Below, one piece after another: positions 44,666 to 53,395 of a stretch of 64,000 bases of DNA; position 1 is the stretch's first letter, and each line of letters begins with the position of its first letter. The notes under the pieces were generated by a model that was not told the DNA's origin, made no database searches, and saw only the letters and a list, made by a program, of their open reading frames with translations. The DNA is taken from the NCBI GenBank assembly GCA_017403345.1, contig JAFQOH010000079.1, positions 1 through 64,000 on the forward strand, written 5' to 3'. The DNA is from RGIG3701 sp017403345 (GTDB lineage: Bacteria; Planctomycetota; Planctomycetia; Pirellulales; Thermoguttaceae). Made by a program: the position numbers and the translations under genes.

Positions 44666-44736
44666 CAGTTCCCGGATGGCCCCTTTTTTCTTCTGTTTTT
44701 CAGCTGTATCTTGCTGTTTTTGGATCTTTTGCGGTC

Positions 44737-46701
44737 CTAAACGGTTCCCGGTGCGTGTTTGAGGGTCCTTTCCCGGATCTCTTTTGAGAGCATTGCGATC
44801 GCCTCTTCCGGCGTGAAAGTCCCCAGGCTTCCGGTGAGGCGGTCACGGATGGTGACGGTCTTGCTTTCCGTTTCACGTTCGCCGATGATGAACATGTACG
44901 GCACAAGCTGGAGCTGGGCGCGCCGGATCTTGGCGCCGATCTTTTCCGAACGGTAGTCGCCGCTGACTCGGATCCCGCAGGAACGCAGTTTTTCTTCGAT
45001 ATCGAGGGCGTATGCTTCGAATTTTGGACTGACGATCAGGATCTTCACCTGTTCCGGAGCCAGCCAGAGCGGAAACGCGCCGGCGAAATGCTCGATCAGG
45101 ATGCCGATGAGGCGTTCGAAGGAATCGAGCGGTGTGCAGTGGATCATCATGGGACGGTGCTGTGCATTGTCTGCGCCGACGTAGGAAAGATCGAAACTTT
45201 CTTTTCCAGGGAGTTTGAAATCGATGTGGATCATTCCGAAACGGGCTTCCCGTCCGAGGGAATCTTTCGCGATAAAGTCGATGCCGGGGCCTTCGGGATG
45301 CACGATGCCGTCGGGGAGCGTGGGAAGGGTGAGTTTGGCGCATTCCTGAAGAATGACGTCTTCCCAGTGTTTCCATTCTTCCGGCGTTCCGCTGTACTGG
45401 ACGTCGTTATCCGAGCGGAAGCAGGTCTGGATCTTCAGGTCGGTGAATCCGAGAGTCTTCAGATTTTCCTGCAGGATCTTCAGGCAGCGTCCGAACTCCT
45501 GTGGAAGCTGGGCGGAAGTGCAGAAGATGTGCGTATCGTTGCGCGTGAATCCCCGTACGCGTTTCAGGCCGCTCAGCTCGCCGGACTGTTCGTAGCAGCA
45601 GACGTTTCCGAACTCGAAAAAACGGAGCGGGAGTTCCCGGTAGCTTCTGGGGTGGTTCTGGTATATGGCAACGTGGTGGAGCCCGCACGTGGAGCGAAGC
45701 GTGTAGCTGTCGTGCCGTTCGACTTCAAAACGCGGAAATGCGCTGTCTGCGGCATAGGGGTTGGTGCTCGTCATGCGGTAGAGTACAGTCCGTCCCATTT
45801 CGGGGGAGTAGACCCTCTGGAATCCGTTTTGCGCCAGTTTTTCGCAGAGGAGACTTTCGAGCTGCTGCCGGATGACGGCCCCTTTCGGCAGCCAGAGGAC
45901 CAGGCCGGAACCGACGCGGGGATCGATGGCGTAAAGTTCAAGCTGGCGGCCGAGGATGCGGTGATCGCGTTTGCGGGCCTCCTGCATCTGGCGAAGGTAG
46001 AGGGTGAGGTCCTTCTCGCTGAAAAAAGCAGTTCCATAGATCCTCTGAAGCGGCTGGCGCTGCGGGTCCCCCCTCCAGTGTGTGCTGGCGACGGAGAGCA
46101 GTTTAAAATGCTGGAGCAGTTCCGCATTCAGGACGTGCGGTCCGCGGGTCAGGTCGAGAAATTCCCCCTGCCGGTAAAAGTAGAGCTTCTCCGTATCCTT
46201 CAAATGTGTGTGCAGATGCTCGAGCTTGAGCGGCTGGTCCATCTCTTCAAGCAGCCGGACAGCTTGAGGACGGGGAACTTCAAAACACTCGAAAGTCCCC
46301 TTCTGGCTGATCAGACGGCGCATCTCCGCTTCGATCTTGGGAAAGTCTTCCTCTGAGATCGTGTGCTCCATGTGAAAATCATAGTAAAACCCGTTTTCGA
46401 CCGACGGACCAAACGCTAGGTGAACATTTTCAAAAAGACGGATCACCGCCCGGGCAAGCAGATGAGCGGTACTGTGACGCAGGATCGCCAAGGCGGCAGG
46501 TGAATCCGCGTACAGGAACTCAAAGTCATCGACCGGCCCGGAAGCAGGAAAGAGCGTTTGAAGACCGACGACTTTCCCCTGAAGCCTCGCGGCAACAGGA
46601 AAACGGTCAGTATCCGCGAACATGAAGCTCGCAAAATCTGCAATGCGTCTCTGGTAAACGGAAGGCGTGCCGAATTTTCTGTGATCGGATGGTTTTGGCA
46701 T
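44737..46701 (-). CDS. thrS: Threonyl-tRNA synthetase
   Basis: 654 residues, class II synthetase that charges tRNA-Thr. A short diverged N-terminal domain is followed by the editing domain (HSTAHLLARAV, GFYYDFH), the catalytic core (TCGLHH with zinc-ligand positions, motif 2 RVRGFTRNDTHIF, motif 3 SFERLIGILIEHFAGAFPLWLAP) and the anticodon-binding domain (VSPKFEAYA, RRAQLQLVPYMFIIG). The start is uncertain: ATG 46701 is preferred because it lies about 50 nt after the promoter, while a TTG at 46725 would also fit the frame; neither has a strong ribosome site. No T-box leader is seen. It is transcribed alone. Confidence 0.93.
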   Translation of the reverse strand: MPKPSDHRKFGTPSVYQRRIADFASFMFADTDRFPVAARLQGKVVGLQTLFPASGPVDDFEFLYADSPAALAILRHSTAHLLARAVIRLFENVHLAFGPSVENGFYYDFHMEHTISEEDFPKIEAEMRRLISQKGTFECFEVPRPQAVRLLEEMDQPLKLEHLHTHLKDTEKLYFYRQGEFLDLTRGPHVLNAELLQHFKLLSVASTHWRGDPQRQPLQRIYGTAFFSEKDLTLYLRQMQEARKRDHRILGRQLELYAIDPRVGSGLVLWLPKGAVIRQQLESLLCEKLAQNGFQRVYSPEMGRTVLYRMTSTNPYAADSAFPRFEVERHDSYTLRSTCGLHHVAIYQNHPRSYRELPLRFFEFGNVCCYEQSGELSGLKRVRGFTRNDTHIFCTSAQLPQEFGRCLKILQENLKTLGFTDLKIQTCFRSDNDVQYSGTPEEWKHWEDVILQECAKLTLPTLPDGIVHPEGPGIDFIAKDSLGREARFGMIHIDFKLPGKESFDLSYVGADNAQHRPMMIHCTPLDSFERLIGILIEHFAGAFPLWLAPEQVKILIVSPKFEAYALDIEEKLRSCGIRVSGDYRSEKIGAKIRRAQLQLVPYMFIIGERETESKTVTIRDRLTGSLGTFTPEEAIAMLSKEIRERTLKHAPGTV

Positions 46702-46756
46702 GATATTGTCAGGGAAGGGGGTCAAGTGGTATGGATAAGTGCAGTATCATGAAAAC

Positions 46757-46785
46757 ATTATAGCTGAAAAAAGAAGAAAATTCAA
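46757..46785 (-). promoter_or_regulatory. Sigma70-type promoter of thrS
   Basis: On the minus strand: TTGAAT (46780-46785), 17-bp spacer, TATAAT (46757-46762). Confidence 0.7.
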
Positions 46786-46879
46786 GGGCCTAATAGGAAA
46801 TAAGGAAATGAATTTTACAAAATATTTGGAAAAGTGTAAAAATTTTTCGGGAAAATCTTAAAATGTGGAAGCCCCCCCC

Positions 46880-46907
46880 TTGAAAATTTGCAAAAATGTT
46901 GTAGAAT
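46880..46907 (+). promoter_or_regulatory. Upstream candidate promoter of the S10 cluster
   Basis: TTGAAA (46880-46885), 16-bp spacer, TAGAAT (46902-46907), preceded by a C8 run (46872-46879). Confidence 0.5.
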
Positions 46908-46954
46908 GACGTCTTCTTTGTTGCCGGAGGAGATTTTGTGCAAAGAACCCCCGG

Positions 46955-46982
46955 TTGACAAAAAGATCATTTTGGGTAAAAT
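46955..46982 (+). promoter_or_regulatory. Main candidate promoter of the S10 cluster
   Basis: TTGACA (46955-46960), 16-bp spacer, TAAAAT (46977-46982), about 65 bp before rpsJ. Confidence 0.65.
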
Positions 46983-47047
46983 ACCCACGATCAAGTTTAC
47001 TTGGTCGTTATTATCTTTGGAAATGTGTGATGTAACAGGAGGCACTT

Positions 47048-47374
47048 GTGGCTGGACAGAGTAACAATACAATTAGAATCCGGATGGAGGCTTATGATCA
47101 CTCGGTGATCGATCAGAGCGCAACGGAAATTATCGATACTGCAAAACGTACCGGTTCCGTCGTTTGCGGTCCGATCCCGCTCCCGACCCGGATCGAACGT
47201 TACACTGTCAACTCCAGTCCGCATGTTGATAAAAAATCTCGTCAGCAGTACGAGATTCGTACTCACAAGCGTTTGATTGACATTGTTGATGTCACGCCGA
47301 AGACGATCGAAGCACTGAATAAGCTGAGTCTTCCGGCTGGAGTTGAAATTAAGATCAAGGCGAACGGTCGTTAA
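47048..47374 (+). CDS. rpsJ: 30S ribosomal protein S10
   Basis: 108 residues, first gene of the S10-spc cluster; also a NusB partner in antitermination in other bacteria. Family phrases: IRIRMEAYDHSVIDQSA, GPIPLPTRIERYTVN, SPHVDKKSRQQYEIRTHKR. The start is GTG 47048, six nt after AGGAGG. It is followed by a structured 185-nt spacer before rplC. Confidence 0.97.
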   Translation: MAGQSNNTIRIRMEAYDHSVIDQSATEIIDTAKRTGSVVCGPIPLPTRIERYTVNSSPHVDKKSRQQYEIRTHKRLIDIVDVTPKTIEALNKLSLPAGVEIKIKANGR

Positions 47375-47490
47375 TTTCAGACTGCGCGGCAGTTGACGCA
47401 AGTGCTAGGCACCGTCGGTCGCCGCAGTCGGTAGGTTAAGCCGCACAATCGCGGTAAACAATTCATTTTTAAGCAGTAAAAGTTGATGAT

Positions 47491-47535
47491 TTCCGGGTAA
47501 ATGCCGCGTCTTGAGAAAGCGGAGAGTTCCCGGAA
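47491..47535 (+). promoter_or_regulatory. Nested stem-loop just upstream of rplC
   Basis: The outer stem TTCCGGG/CCCGGAA (47491-47497 with 47529-47535) encloses CCGC/GCGG (47504-47507 with 47519-47522). It ends 24 nt before the rplC ATG, so it could serve as a ribosomal-protein binding leader; no T run follows. Confidence 0.5.
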
Positions 47536-47559
47536 GGCGATAAAAAAGAAGGTGAGAAC

Positions 47560-48285
47560 ATGGCAGTTGGATTGCTCGGACGCAAAGTTGGAATGACGCA
47601 GGTCTATGAAGTGACTGGAAAATCGATCCCGGTCACGGTCGTGGAGTTGGGTCCCTGTGATGTCCTTCAGGTGAAAACCGCTGAACGTGATGGCTATCAG
47701 GCTATCCAGGTGGGTTTCGAAGACAAGAAAAGTTCTTGCGCGACACGTTCAGAACGTGGTCATGTCGCTAATATCGACAGCAAACGTCAGGAAAAGAAAG
47801 CTGCATCCGGAGTCGAAGCCGCTCCGAAAGCTGGCTGCGCAGTGAAAAAATTCGTCAAAGAATTTGCTACCCCCGTCGAAGGTTACGAAGTGGGACAGAA
47901 ACTGGATCTCTCCGTTTTTGATTCCGTGACGGCCGTTGATGTGGTCGGGATCAGCAAAGGACGCGGATATGCCGGTACGATGACCCGCCACAATTTCGCA
48001 GGTCAGCGCGCCAGCCACGGTGTCAAGAAGTGCCATCGCCACATGGGCGGTACGGGCTGCAGTGCCTATCCGTCCCGTGTTCTGAAAGGCAAAAGAATGC
48101 CTGGTCAGTATGGTAACGTTCGCACGACGGTCCGTAATCTCGCCATCATCAAGATGGATAAAGAGAATAACCTGATGCTCATCAAAGGCGGCATCCCGGG
48201 ACCGAATGGCGGTTACATCATCGTTCGTCCGACGAATATGCAGCCTCGCGCCCGTAAATTTGAGGGTGAGCTGGTGGCTAACTGA
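47560..48285 (+). CDS. rplC: 50S ribosomal protein L3
   Basis: 241 residues. It opens GLLGRKVGMTQVYEVTGKSI, with the conserved loop FAGQRASHGVKKCHRHMGGTG near the peptidyl-transferase side and KGKRMPGQYGN. An insertion of about 25 residues (KRQEKKAASGVEAAPKAG) near residue 75-95 is longer than in typical bacteria. ATG 47560 has AAGGTGAG upstream. Confidence 0.97.
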   Translation: MAVGLLGRKVGMTQVYEVTGKSIPVTVVELGPCDVLQVKTAERDGYQAIQVGFEDKKSSCATRSERGHVANIDSKRQEKKAASGVEAAPKAGCAVKKFVKEFATPVEGYEVGQKLDLSVFDSVTAVDVVGISKGRGYAGTMTRHNFAGQRASHGVKKCHRHMGGTGCSAYPSRVLKGKRMPGQYGNVRTTVRNLAIIKMDKENNLMLIKGGIPGPNGGYIIVRPTNMQPRARKFEGELVAN

Positions 48286-48312
48286 CATTGTCAGTCGAGA
48301 ACGAAACACTCT

Positions 48313-48330
48313 GGGGGAGTTTGCTCCCCC
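48313..48330 (+). promoter_or_regulatory. Stem-loop in the rplC-rplD spacer
   Basis: GGGGGAG-TTTG-CTCCCCC (stem 48313-48319 with 48324-48330) without a following T run. Weaker hairpins follow near 48343-48360. The 283-nt spacer (48286-48568) has no gene and is unusually long for this operon; a protein-binding leader is possible. Confidence 0.45.
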
Positions 48331-48568
48331 TGTGGATAAAAAGTGAGACGGTGAGACTCCGTCAATGCATAAAGAAAGTTTTTTCTTTACCGGTGGATCC
48401 GGTCGAACCGTATTTTTACAATGCTTCACGGCGTGTAAAAGAATATAACCTTAAGTTCTGCTCATGCCGAACGGATTGACAGGTTCGCAAGGCGCTTGAT
48501 TTGGATGGCCATTACCCATTCACCTTAGAGCGTTTGGTTAGAAACTCAATTAAAGAAAGATTTTTATC

Positions 48569-49207
48569 ATGGTCAGTCTGCCGATTTATGATCGCACTGG
48601 AAAACAGGTTGACACGTACGAATTCGACGTGAATGAACTCGCGGATCGTATCAGTGTTCAGCTTCTTCATGATGCGGTCGTTATGTATCAGTCGAACATG
48701 CGCCAGGGTACGGCAAAAACGAAGACCCGCGGCGAAGTCTCTGGTTCTACGAAGAAAATGTACCGTCAGAAGGGTACAGGTAACGCTCGTGCCGGATCCA
48801 AACGTTCCGGCGTTCGCCGCGGCGGCGGTCACATCAAGGCCAAGACCCCGCGCGACTGGCGTCTTGCGATGCCGCGCAAAGCGATGCAGCTTGCGACACG
48901 CATGGCTCTCCGTTCCAAGTTCGAAAGTGAAAAAGTCATCATCGTTGAGGATTTTGCGATCGACGCACCGAAAACGAAGGAAATGGCTTCTGTTCTCAAA
49001 GCTCTGAATGTCACTGGGACCGCGCTTTTCGCGACTTTCGGTTACAATGTGAACATCTACAAGAGCGGACGCAATATCCCGGGTCTCCAGGTCCTCCCGA
49101 TGAGCGACATCAATGCTCTGGAAGTCCTGAAACCGAAATGCATGGTCGTTACCCGTGCTGCGCTGGATGCGTTCCGTGGTACTGTTGCAGCTGCTAAAAA
49201 CGCTTGA
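48569..49207 (+). CDS. rplD: 50S ribosomal protein L4
   Basis: 212 residues. The long loop that lines the exit tunnel is visible as the basic stretch GTAKTKTRGEVSGSTKKMYRQKGTGNARAG (residues about 47-76), then RSGVRRGGGHIKAKTPRDW. In E. coli L4 represses its own operon; the long structured spacer just upstream would suit such control (inference). Confidence 0.97.
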   Translation: MVSLPIYDRTGKQVDTYEFDVNELADRISVQLLHDAVVMYQSNMRQGTAKTKTRGEVSGSTKKMYRQKGTGNARAGSKRSGVRRGGGHIKAKTPRDWRLAMPRKAMQLATRMALRSKFESEKVIIVEDFAIDAPKTKEMASVLKALNVTGTALFATFGYNVNIYKSGRNIPGLQVLPMSDINALEVLKPKCMVVTRAALDAFRGTVAAAKNA

Positions 49208-49221
49208 GAAAGGGACGAACA

Positions 49222-49611
49222 ATGAAAGATATTATGAGTGCAGGCCTGCTTCTTGAGCCGTATCAGATTATTATCCGTCCGCTCGTCACTGAAAAGGGCG
49301 TCATGTTGACGGACAAGACCTTCAAGCGTGCGAAGCGCGACGCGGAAGGCAACAAAGTTCGCGATTCGAAAGGTAATGTGGTCTGGGAAGAAGTGATCCA
49401 GAACGCATATTCTTTCCAGGTCCACACGGACGCTACGAAAGAAGAGATCAAAGACGCGATCGAAAAGCTTTACGATGTGAAAGTCGTGAAAGTGAATACC
49501 CAGAACCGTAAAGGCAAGCAGCGCCGCTTCAAGCAGCGTGTTTCCTACACGAGCGACTGGAAAAAAGCGATCGTTTATCTCGACGCAGAGAGCCGTATTG
49601 ACTTTGTTTAA
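49222..49611 (+). CDS. rplW: 50S ribosomal protein L23
   Basis: 129 residues; sits at the tunnel exit and docks chaperones and SRP. Family phrases: LLEPYQIIIRPLVTEKGV, YSFQVHTDATKEEIKDAIEKLYDVKV and NTQNRKGKQRR. An insertion (KRAKRDAEGNKVRDSKGN) makes it longer than the usual 95-100 residues. ATG 49222 follows AGAAAGGGA; a TTG at 49204 that overlaps the rplD stop is rejected. Confidence 0.95.
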   Translation: MKDIMSAGLLLEPYQIIIRPLVTEKGVMLTDKTFKRAKRDAEGNKVRDSKGNVVWEEVIQNAYSFQVHTDATKEEIKDAIEKLYDVKVVKVNTQNRKGKQRRFKQRVSYTSDWKKAIVYLDAESRIDFV

Positions 49612-49620
49612 CATGTGTTG

Positions 49621-49651
49621 CCGGCATCGCGCTGTCACAGGCGCGTTCCGG
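49621..49651 (+). promoter_or_regulatory. Nested stem-loop in the rplW-rplB spacer
   Basis: CCGG-CAT-CGCGC...GCGCG-TT-CCGG, where 49621-49624 pairs with 49648-49651 and 49628-49632 with 49641-49645. No T run follows, so a terminator is unlikely. Confidence 0.45.
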
Positions 49652-49738
49652 TTCAGGTAAGTGGTCGTGCAAAGGTATCCTTTATATCAGTAAAACGATC
49701 ACAAAGTTGTCCATACAACTTAGAATGGAATTAGTAAA

Positions 49739-50599
49739 ATGGGAATTCGTCATTACAAACCCACCTCTCCGGGCCGCCGCAATGCGAGCGTCAGCGATTT
49801 TGCTGATCTGACTCCGGGCGCAAAGGTAGAGAAGTCGCTTCTTGAACCGAAGCGTCGTTCCAGTGGCCGTAACAATCAGGGCATCATCACCTGCCGTCAT
49901 CGCGGCGGCGGCCACAAGCGTGCCTATCGTCTGATCGACTTCCGTCGCAACAAGGACGGAGTTCCGGCAATTGTCGACTCGATCCAGTACGATCCGAACC
50001 GCACGGCCCGAATTGCTCTTCTCGTTTATGCAGACGGTGAGAAACGCTACATCATCGCCCCGAACGGACTGAAGAAGGGAATGAAAGTGGTTTCCGGCGC
50101 TGACGCAGTCAGTGATGTCGGTAACTGCCTCCCGCTTTCGAAGATCCCGCAGGGAAGCATGATCCATAACATTGAACTTCAGCCTGGAGCTGGTGCCTGC
50201 ATGTGCCGTTCGGCTGGAACGTACGCGACGCTTGTTGCGAAGGACACGGAATGGGCTCAGATCATTCTTCCGAGCGGTGAAATTCGCCGTGTTCCGTCCA
50301 CGTGCCGCGCGGTCATTGGCGTTGTCGGCAACTCTGACCACATGAACATCGTTCTTGGCAAAGCCGGTCGTGTTCGCTGGCTGGGCCGTCGTCCTCACGT
50401 TCGCGGTACTGCGATGAACCCGATCGACCACCCGCACGGTGGTGGTGAAGGCCGAACCAAGGGAGGCCGCAATCCGGTCACTCCGCAGGGTAAGCCGACC
50501 AAAGGTCACAGCACCCGTAATCGTCATAAGGCCTCGAACAAAGCCATCGTTCGTCGTCGCAAGTCACGTCGTTATGGTCAACTTAAACTTCCAGGTTAG
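49739..50599 (+). CDS. rplB: 50S ribosomal protein L2
   Basis: 286 residues. Conserved RNA-binding phrases: GRNNQGIITCRHRGGGHKR, RTARIALLVYADGEKRYI, and the C-terminal peptidyl-transferase-proximal region GRRPHVRGTAMNPIDHPHGGGEGR with the conserved His. The ATG at 49739 is 127 nt after rplW. Confidence 0.98.
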   Translation: MGIRHYKPTSPGRRNASVSDFADLTPGAKVEKSLLEPKRRSSGRNNQGIITCRHRGGGHKRAYRLIDFRRNKDGVPAIVDSIQYDPNRTARIALLVYADGEKRYIIAPNGLKKGMKVVSGADAVSDVGNCLPLSKIPQGSMIHNIELQPGAGACMCRSAGTYATLVAKDTEWAQIILPSGEIRRVPSTCRAVIGVVGNSDHMNIVLGKAGRVRWLGRRPHVRGTAMNPIDHPHGGGEGRTKGGRNPVTPQGKPTKGHSTRNRHKASNKAIVRRRKSRRYGQLKLPG

Positions 50600-50611
50600 G
50601 ATTAGAGTACA

Positions 50612-50881
50612 ATGGGACGATCGTCAAAAAAAGGACCGTTTGTTGAGCGGAAATTGTTCATCAAGGTTGAAAAGCAGCTGGAAGCCGGCACGAAGGAACC
50701 GATCAAGACCTGGTCACGCCGTTGTGTCATTATTCCTGAATTTGTAGGTTTCACCTTCATGGTTCATAATGGGAAACAGTTCGTCAATTGCTTCGTTACC
50801 GAAGAAATGGTCGGACACAGACTTGGTGAATTTGCACCCACGCGTATTTTCCGCGGCCATGGTGGCAAAGGCAAACGTTAA
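50612..50881 (+). CDS. rpsS: 30S ribosomal protein S19
   Basis: 89 residues, head of the small subunit near the decoding site. It starts MGRSSKKGPFVERKLF, with TWSRRCVIIPEFVGFT, HNGKQFVNCFVTEEMVGH and LGEFAPTRIFRGHGGKGKR. It is 12 nt after rplB. Confidence 0.97.
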   Translation: MGRSSKKGPFVERKLFIKVEKQLEAGTKEPIKTWSRRCVIIPEFVGFTFMVHNGKQFVNCFVTEEMVGHRLGEFAPTRIFRGHGGKGKR

Positions 50882-50939
50882 TAGAAGAACAATGCGGACG
50901 AGCCGTGAGGTTCAGTTCGCCTTATAGAGGAAAGTAGTC

Positions 50940-51281
50940 ATGCCGTACAAAGCATTGTATCGTTATGCAAGAATTAGCCCGCGCAAGCTGCGTTACATGG
51001 CAGACCTTGTTCGTGGGAAGAATGCGGATGAAGCTCTCGAAATTTTGAAATATCAGCCGAACCGCGGTGCACGGATGGTGGAACTTGTCATCAAGAGTGC
51101 CCTTGGTAATGCTCGCGACAAGAACGAGCAGAATTGCGATGAGCTTTACATCGCGGAACTTTGTGTCGATGGCGGACCGATGTTCAAGCGTTTCCGTCCG
51201 AAAGCACGTGGTTCTGCCACAGTGATCAAGAAGAGAATGTCGCACATTCGGGTTACTTTGGACTTACCGAAAGAGGAATGA
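50940..51281 (+). CDS. rplV: 50S ribosomal protein L22
   Basis: 113 residues; its beta-hairpin reaches into the exit tunnel. Phrases: YARISPRKLRYMADLVRGK, NRGARMVELVIKSALGNA, GPMFKRFRPKARGSATVIKK, RMSHIRVTL. ATG 50940 has AGAGGAAAG upstream. Confidence 0.97.
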   Translation: MPYKALYRYARISPRKLRYMADLVRGKNADEALEILKYQPNRGARMVELVIKSALGNARDKNEQNCDELYIAELCVDGGPMFKRFRPKARGSATVIKKRMSHIRVTLDLPKEE

Positions 51282-51282
51282 A

Positions 51283-52005
51283 ATGGGACAGAAAGTTAAT
51301 CCAACTGGTTATCGCACAGGTGTTTTCCTTGGATGGAAGAGCCGTTGGTATGCTTCGAAGAAAGAGTTTGCCGAGCTTTTGGTCGAAGACCAGAAGATTC
51401 GCAAGTTCATCAAGACTCGTAAAGCGATGACTCAAGACAAGCACGAAGTCAAGATGTACCCGATGATCTCAAAGATCGAGATCGAGCGCACGCGTGACGC
51501 CGTGAAACTGATCATTTTTTCCAGTCGTGCCCGTGACCTGACGCGCAACGAAGGTAAGATGATCACTGATCTTACGCAAGATCTTCAGAACCTGATCGGT
51601 CGAGTATTCAAGATCGAAGTTCGCGAGATCCGATCCTATCACAAAGACGCACAGCTTGTTGCTGAAGACATTGGCGAACAGCTTGTGAAGCGTGCGAGTT
51701 TCCGCCGCGTCATGAAACGCGCGATGGAAGACGCGATGAAAGACGGAGCGAAAGGGATCAAGATCCAGCTTTCCGGACGTCTTGGCGGCGCTGAAATGTC
51801 TCGAACGGAAACGTCCATTCAGGGATCGATCCCGCTTTCGACACTGCGTGCCAATATTGATTATGGCTTCTATGAAGCGAAGATCGCTCAGGGCCATATT
51901 GGTATCCAGGTGTGGATCAATAAAGGCGAATATGGTGACAAAGAGGAAGAAGCGGAAGACGTGAAATCGTCCCGCGGTCCGAGAAAATCGTATAAGCGAG
52001 GGTAG
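51283..52005 (+). CDS. rpsC: 30S ribosomal protein S3
   Basis: 240 residues, KH-domain protein at the mRNA entry. It starts MGQKVNPTGYRTG; the KH region lies around residues 40-105, and the C-terminal domain has FRRVMKRAMEDAMKDGAKGIKI and SGRLGGAEMSRTE. The start lies 1 nt beyond the rplV stop codon, which implies coupled translation. The acidic tail (DKEEEAEDVKSSRG) is unusual. Confidence 0.97.
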   Translation: MGQKVNPTGYRTGVFLGWKSRWYASKKEFAELLVEDQKIRKFIKTRKAMTQDKHEVKMYPMISKIEIERTRDAVKLIIFSSRARDLTRNEGKMITDLTQDLQNLIGRVFKIEVREIRSYHKDAQLVAEDIGEQLVKRASFRRVMKRAMEDAMKDGAKGIKIQLSGRLGGAEMSRTETSIQGSIPLSTLRANIDYGFYEAKIAQGHIGIQVWINKGEYGDKEEEAEDVKSSRGPRKSYKRG

Positions 52006-52010
52006 TAATC

Positions 52011-52427
52011 ATGGCGATGATGCCGAAACGAATTAAGCACAGAAAAGTGCAGAGAGGCCGTATCACGGGTGTCGCGTCACGCGGCTGCCGAGTCGTCTTT
52101 GGTGACTATGCCCTTCAGGCAGTCCAGGGCGGCTGGATCCCGGCGAAGACCATTGAAGCCGGCCGTATTGCTGCGCAGCAGTATCTGCGCGGTGAAGGTA
52201 AACTTTACATTCGAATTTTCCCGAACAAACCGATCACGTCGATTCCGTTGGAAACGCGAATGGGTAAGGGAAAGGGTGAACCTGAGTACTGGGCAGCCGT
52301 AGTGAAGCCTGGAACGGTCCTTTACGAAGTTGGCGGCACGACGGAAGATGCAGCGCGTCTTTGTCTTGCCCGTCTTGCGCACAAGATGCCGATCCGGGTC
52401 CGCATGATCCGCAGACGTTTGAAGTAA
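52011..52427 (+). CDS. rplP: 50S ribosomal protein L16
   Basis: 138 residues near the A-site tRNA. Phrases: MMPKRIKHRKVQRGRI, FGDYALQAVQGGWIPAKTIEAGRIA, FPNKPITSIPLETRMGKGKGEPEYWAAVVKPG. It is 5 nt after rpsC. Confidence 0.97.
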   Translation: MAMMPKRIKHRKVQRGRITGVASRGCRVVFGDYALQAVQGGWIPAKTIEAGRIAAQQYLRGEGKLYIRIFPNKPITSIPLETRMGKGKGEPEYWAAVVKPGTVLYEVGGTTEDAARLCLARLAHKMPIRVRMIRRRLK

Positions 52428-52455
52428 AAGTTTAACAAGAGGAAGAGAGTAAACC

Positions 52456-52653
52456 ATGAAAGCGAAAGTACTCCGAGAACAGAGTAACGAGCAGCTTCAG
52501 AACACGTTGAAAGAGGCGACTGATGCGCTCTTCACCTTGCGTCTTCAAGCGCAGAACGAACGCCAGAATGCTTCGAGCGAGCAGAAGCGTAATCGTAAAT
52601 TGATCGCTCAGGTGAAAACGATCCTCCGGGAACGCGTGGCAGAAGAAGTCTAA
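52456..52653 (+). CDS. rpmC: 50S ribosomal protein L29
   Basis: 65 residues at the tunnel exit. Two helices: LREQSNEQLQNTLKEATDALFTLRLQ and NRKLIAQVKTILRER. The ATG at 52456 follows AAGAGGAAGAGAG. Confidence 0.95.
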   Translation: MKAKVLREQSNEQLQNTLKEATDALFTLRLQAQNERQNASSEQKRNRKLIAQVKTILRERVAEEV

Positions 52654-52680
52654 CTCATTGAAAAGAAGGATTGATGAATT

Positions 52681-52971
52681 ATGCCGAAAAGAGTAGTTGT
52701 CGGTGTCGTTACGAGCGATAAAGCGAGCAAAACGCGTCGGGTGGAGATCTCCCGTCTCGTGAAGCATGCAAAGTACGGGAAATTCATTCGTCAGAAGACC
52801 GTCTGTACCGTTCATGATGAGAACAATGAATCTCGTCTGGGCGATACGGTCAAGATCGAAGAATGCCCTCCGAAATCGAAGATGAAGCGCTGGACCTTGG
52901 TCAGCGTCGAACAGAAGAGTCGTCTGGTGGATGTGAACGCGATGCGCGCGAACGCAGAAGCCGCGAAATAG
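52681..52971 (+). CDS. rpsQ: 30S ribosomal protein S17
   Basis: 96 residues, OB-fold 16S rRNA binder. Phrases: VVGVVTSDKASKTRRVEI, RLVKHAKYGKFIRQKTVCTVHDENN, LGDTVKIEECPPKSKMKRW. A short tail follows the core. Confidence 0.95.
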   Translation: MPKRVVVGVVTSDKASKTRRVEISRLVKHAKYGKFIRQKTVCTVHDENNESRLGDTVKIEECPPKSKMKRWTLVSVEQKSRLVDVNAMRANAEAAK

Positions 52972-53026
52972 TGAATTAAGGGTTGTTTCAACCATAATTT
53001 TAGAATAGAAAAGATCAGGTGTTGTA

Positions 53027-53395
53027 ATGATCCAGATGCAGACCCGGCTCGCAGTGGCCGATAACACTGGTGCAAAAGAACTGATGTGCATCAAAGTTCT
53101 TGGCGGTACTCACAGACGTACTGCAAAGATCGGTGATGTCATTGTCTGCAGCATCAAGAGTGTTATCCCGGGCAGCGATATGAAAAAGGGTGGCGTTTGT
53201 CGCGCGGTCATTGTGCGTACTGCCTATCCGGTCCGTCGAGAAGACGGCAGTTACGTCCGCTTCGATTCAAACGCTGCGGTGATTATTGATAAAGACAACA
53301 ATCCGCGTGGAACGCGTATCTTTGGAGCAGTGGCTCGTGAACTTCGCGACCAGGGTTTCCTGAAGATTGTGAGTCTCGCAAGTGAGGTGCTCTGA
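53027..53395 (+). CDS. rplN: 50S ribosomal protein L14
   Basis: 122 residues, standard length. Phrases: MIQMQTRLAVADNTGAKEL, IGDVIVCSIKSVIPG, KKGGVCRAVIVRTAYPVRR, RFDSNAAVIID, RGTRIFGAVARELRDQGFLKIVSLASEVL. Its stop codon overlaps the rplX ATG by 1 nt (TGATG). Confidence 0.97.
   Translation: MIQMQTRLAVADNTGAKELMCIKVLGGTHRRTAKIGDVIVCSIKSVIPGSDMKKGGVCRAVIVRTAYPVRREDGSYVRFDSNAAVIIDKDNNPRGTRIFGAVARELRDQGFLKIVSLASEVL

Noticed and set aside
46702..46790. T-box leader before thrS
   Set aside because: The leader after the promoter is about 50 nt or less, too short, and lacks the T-box sequence.
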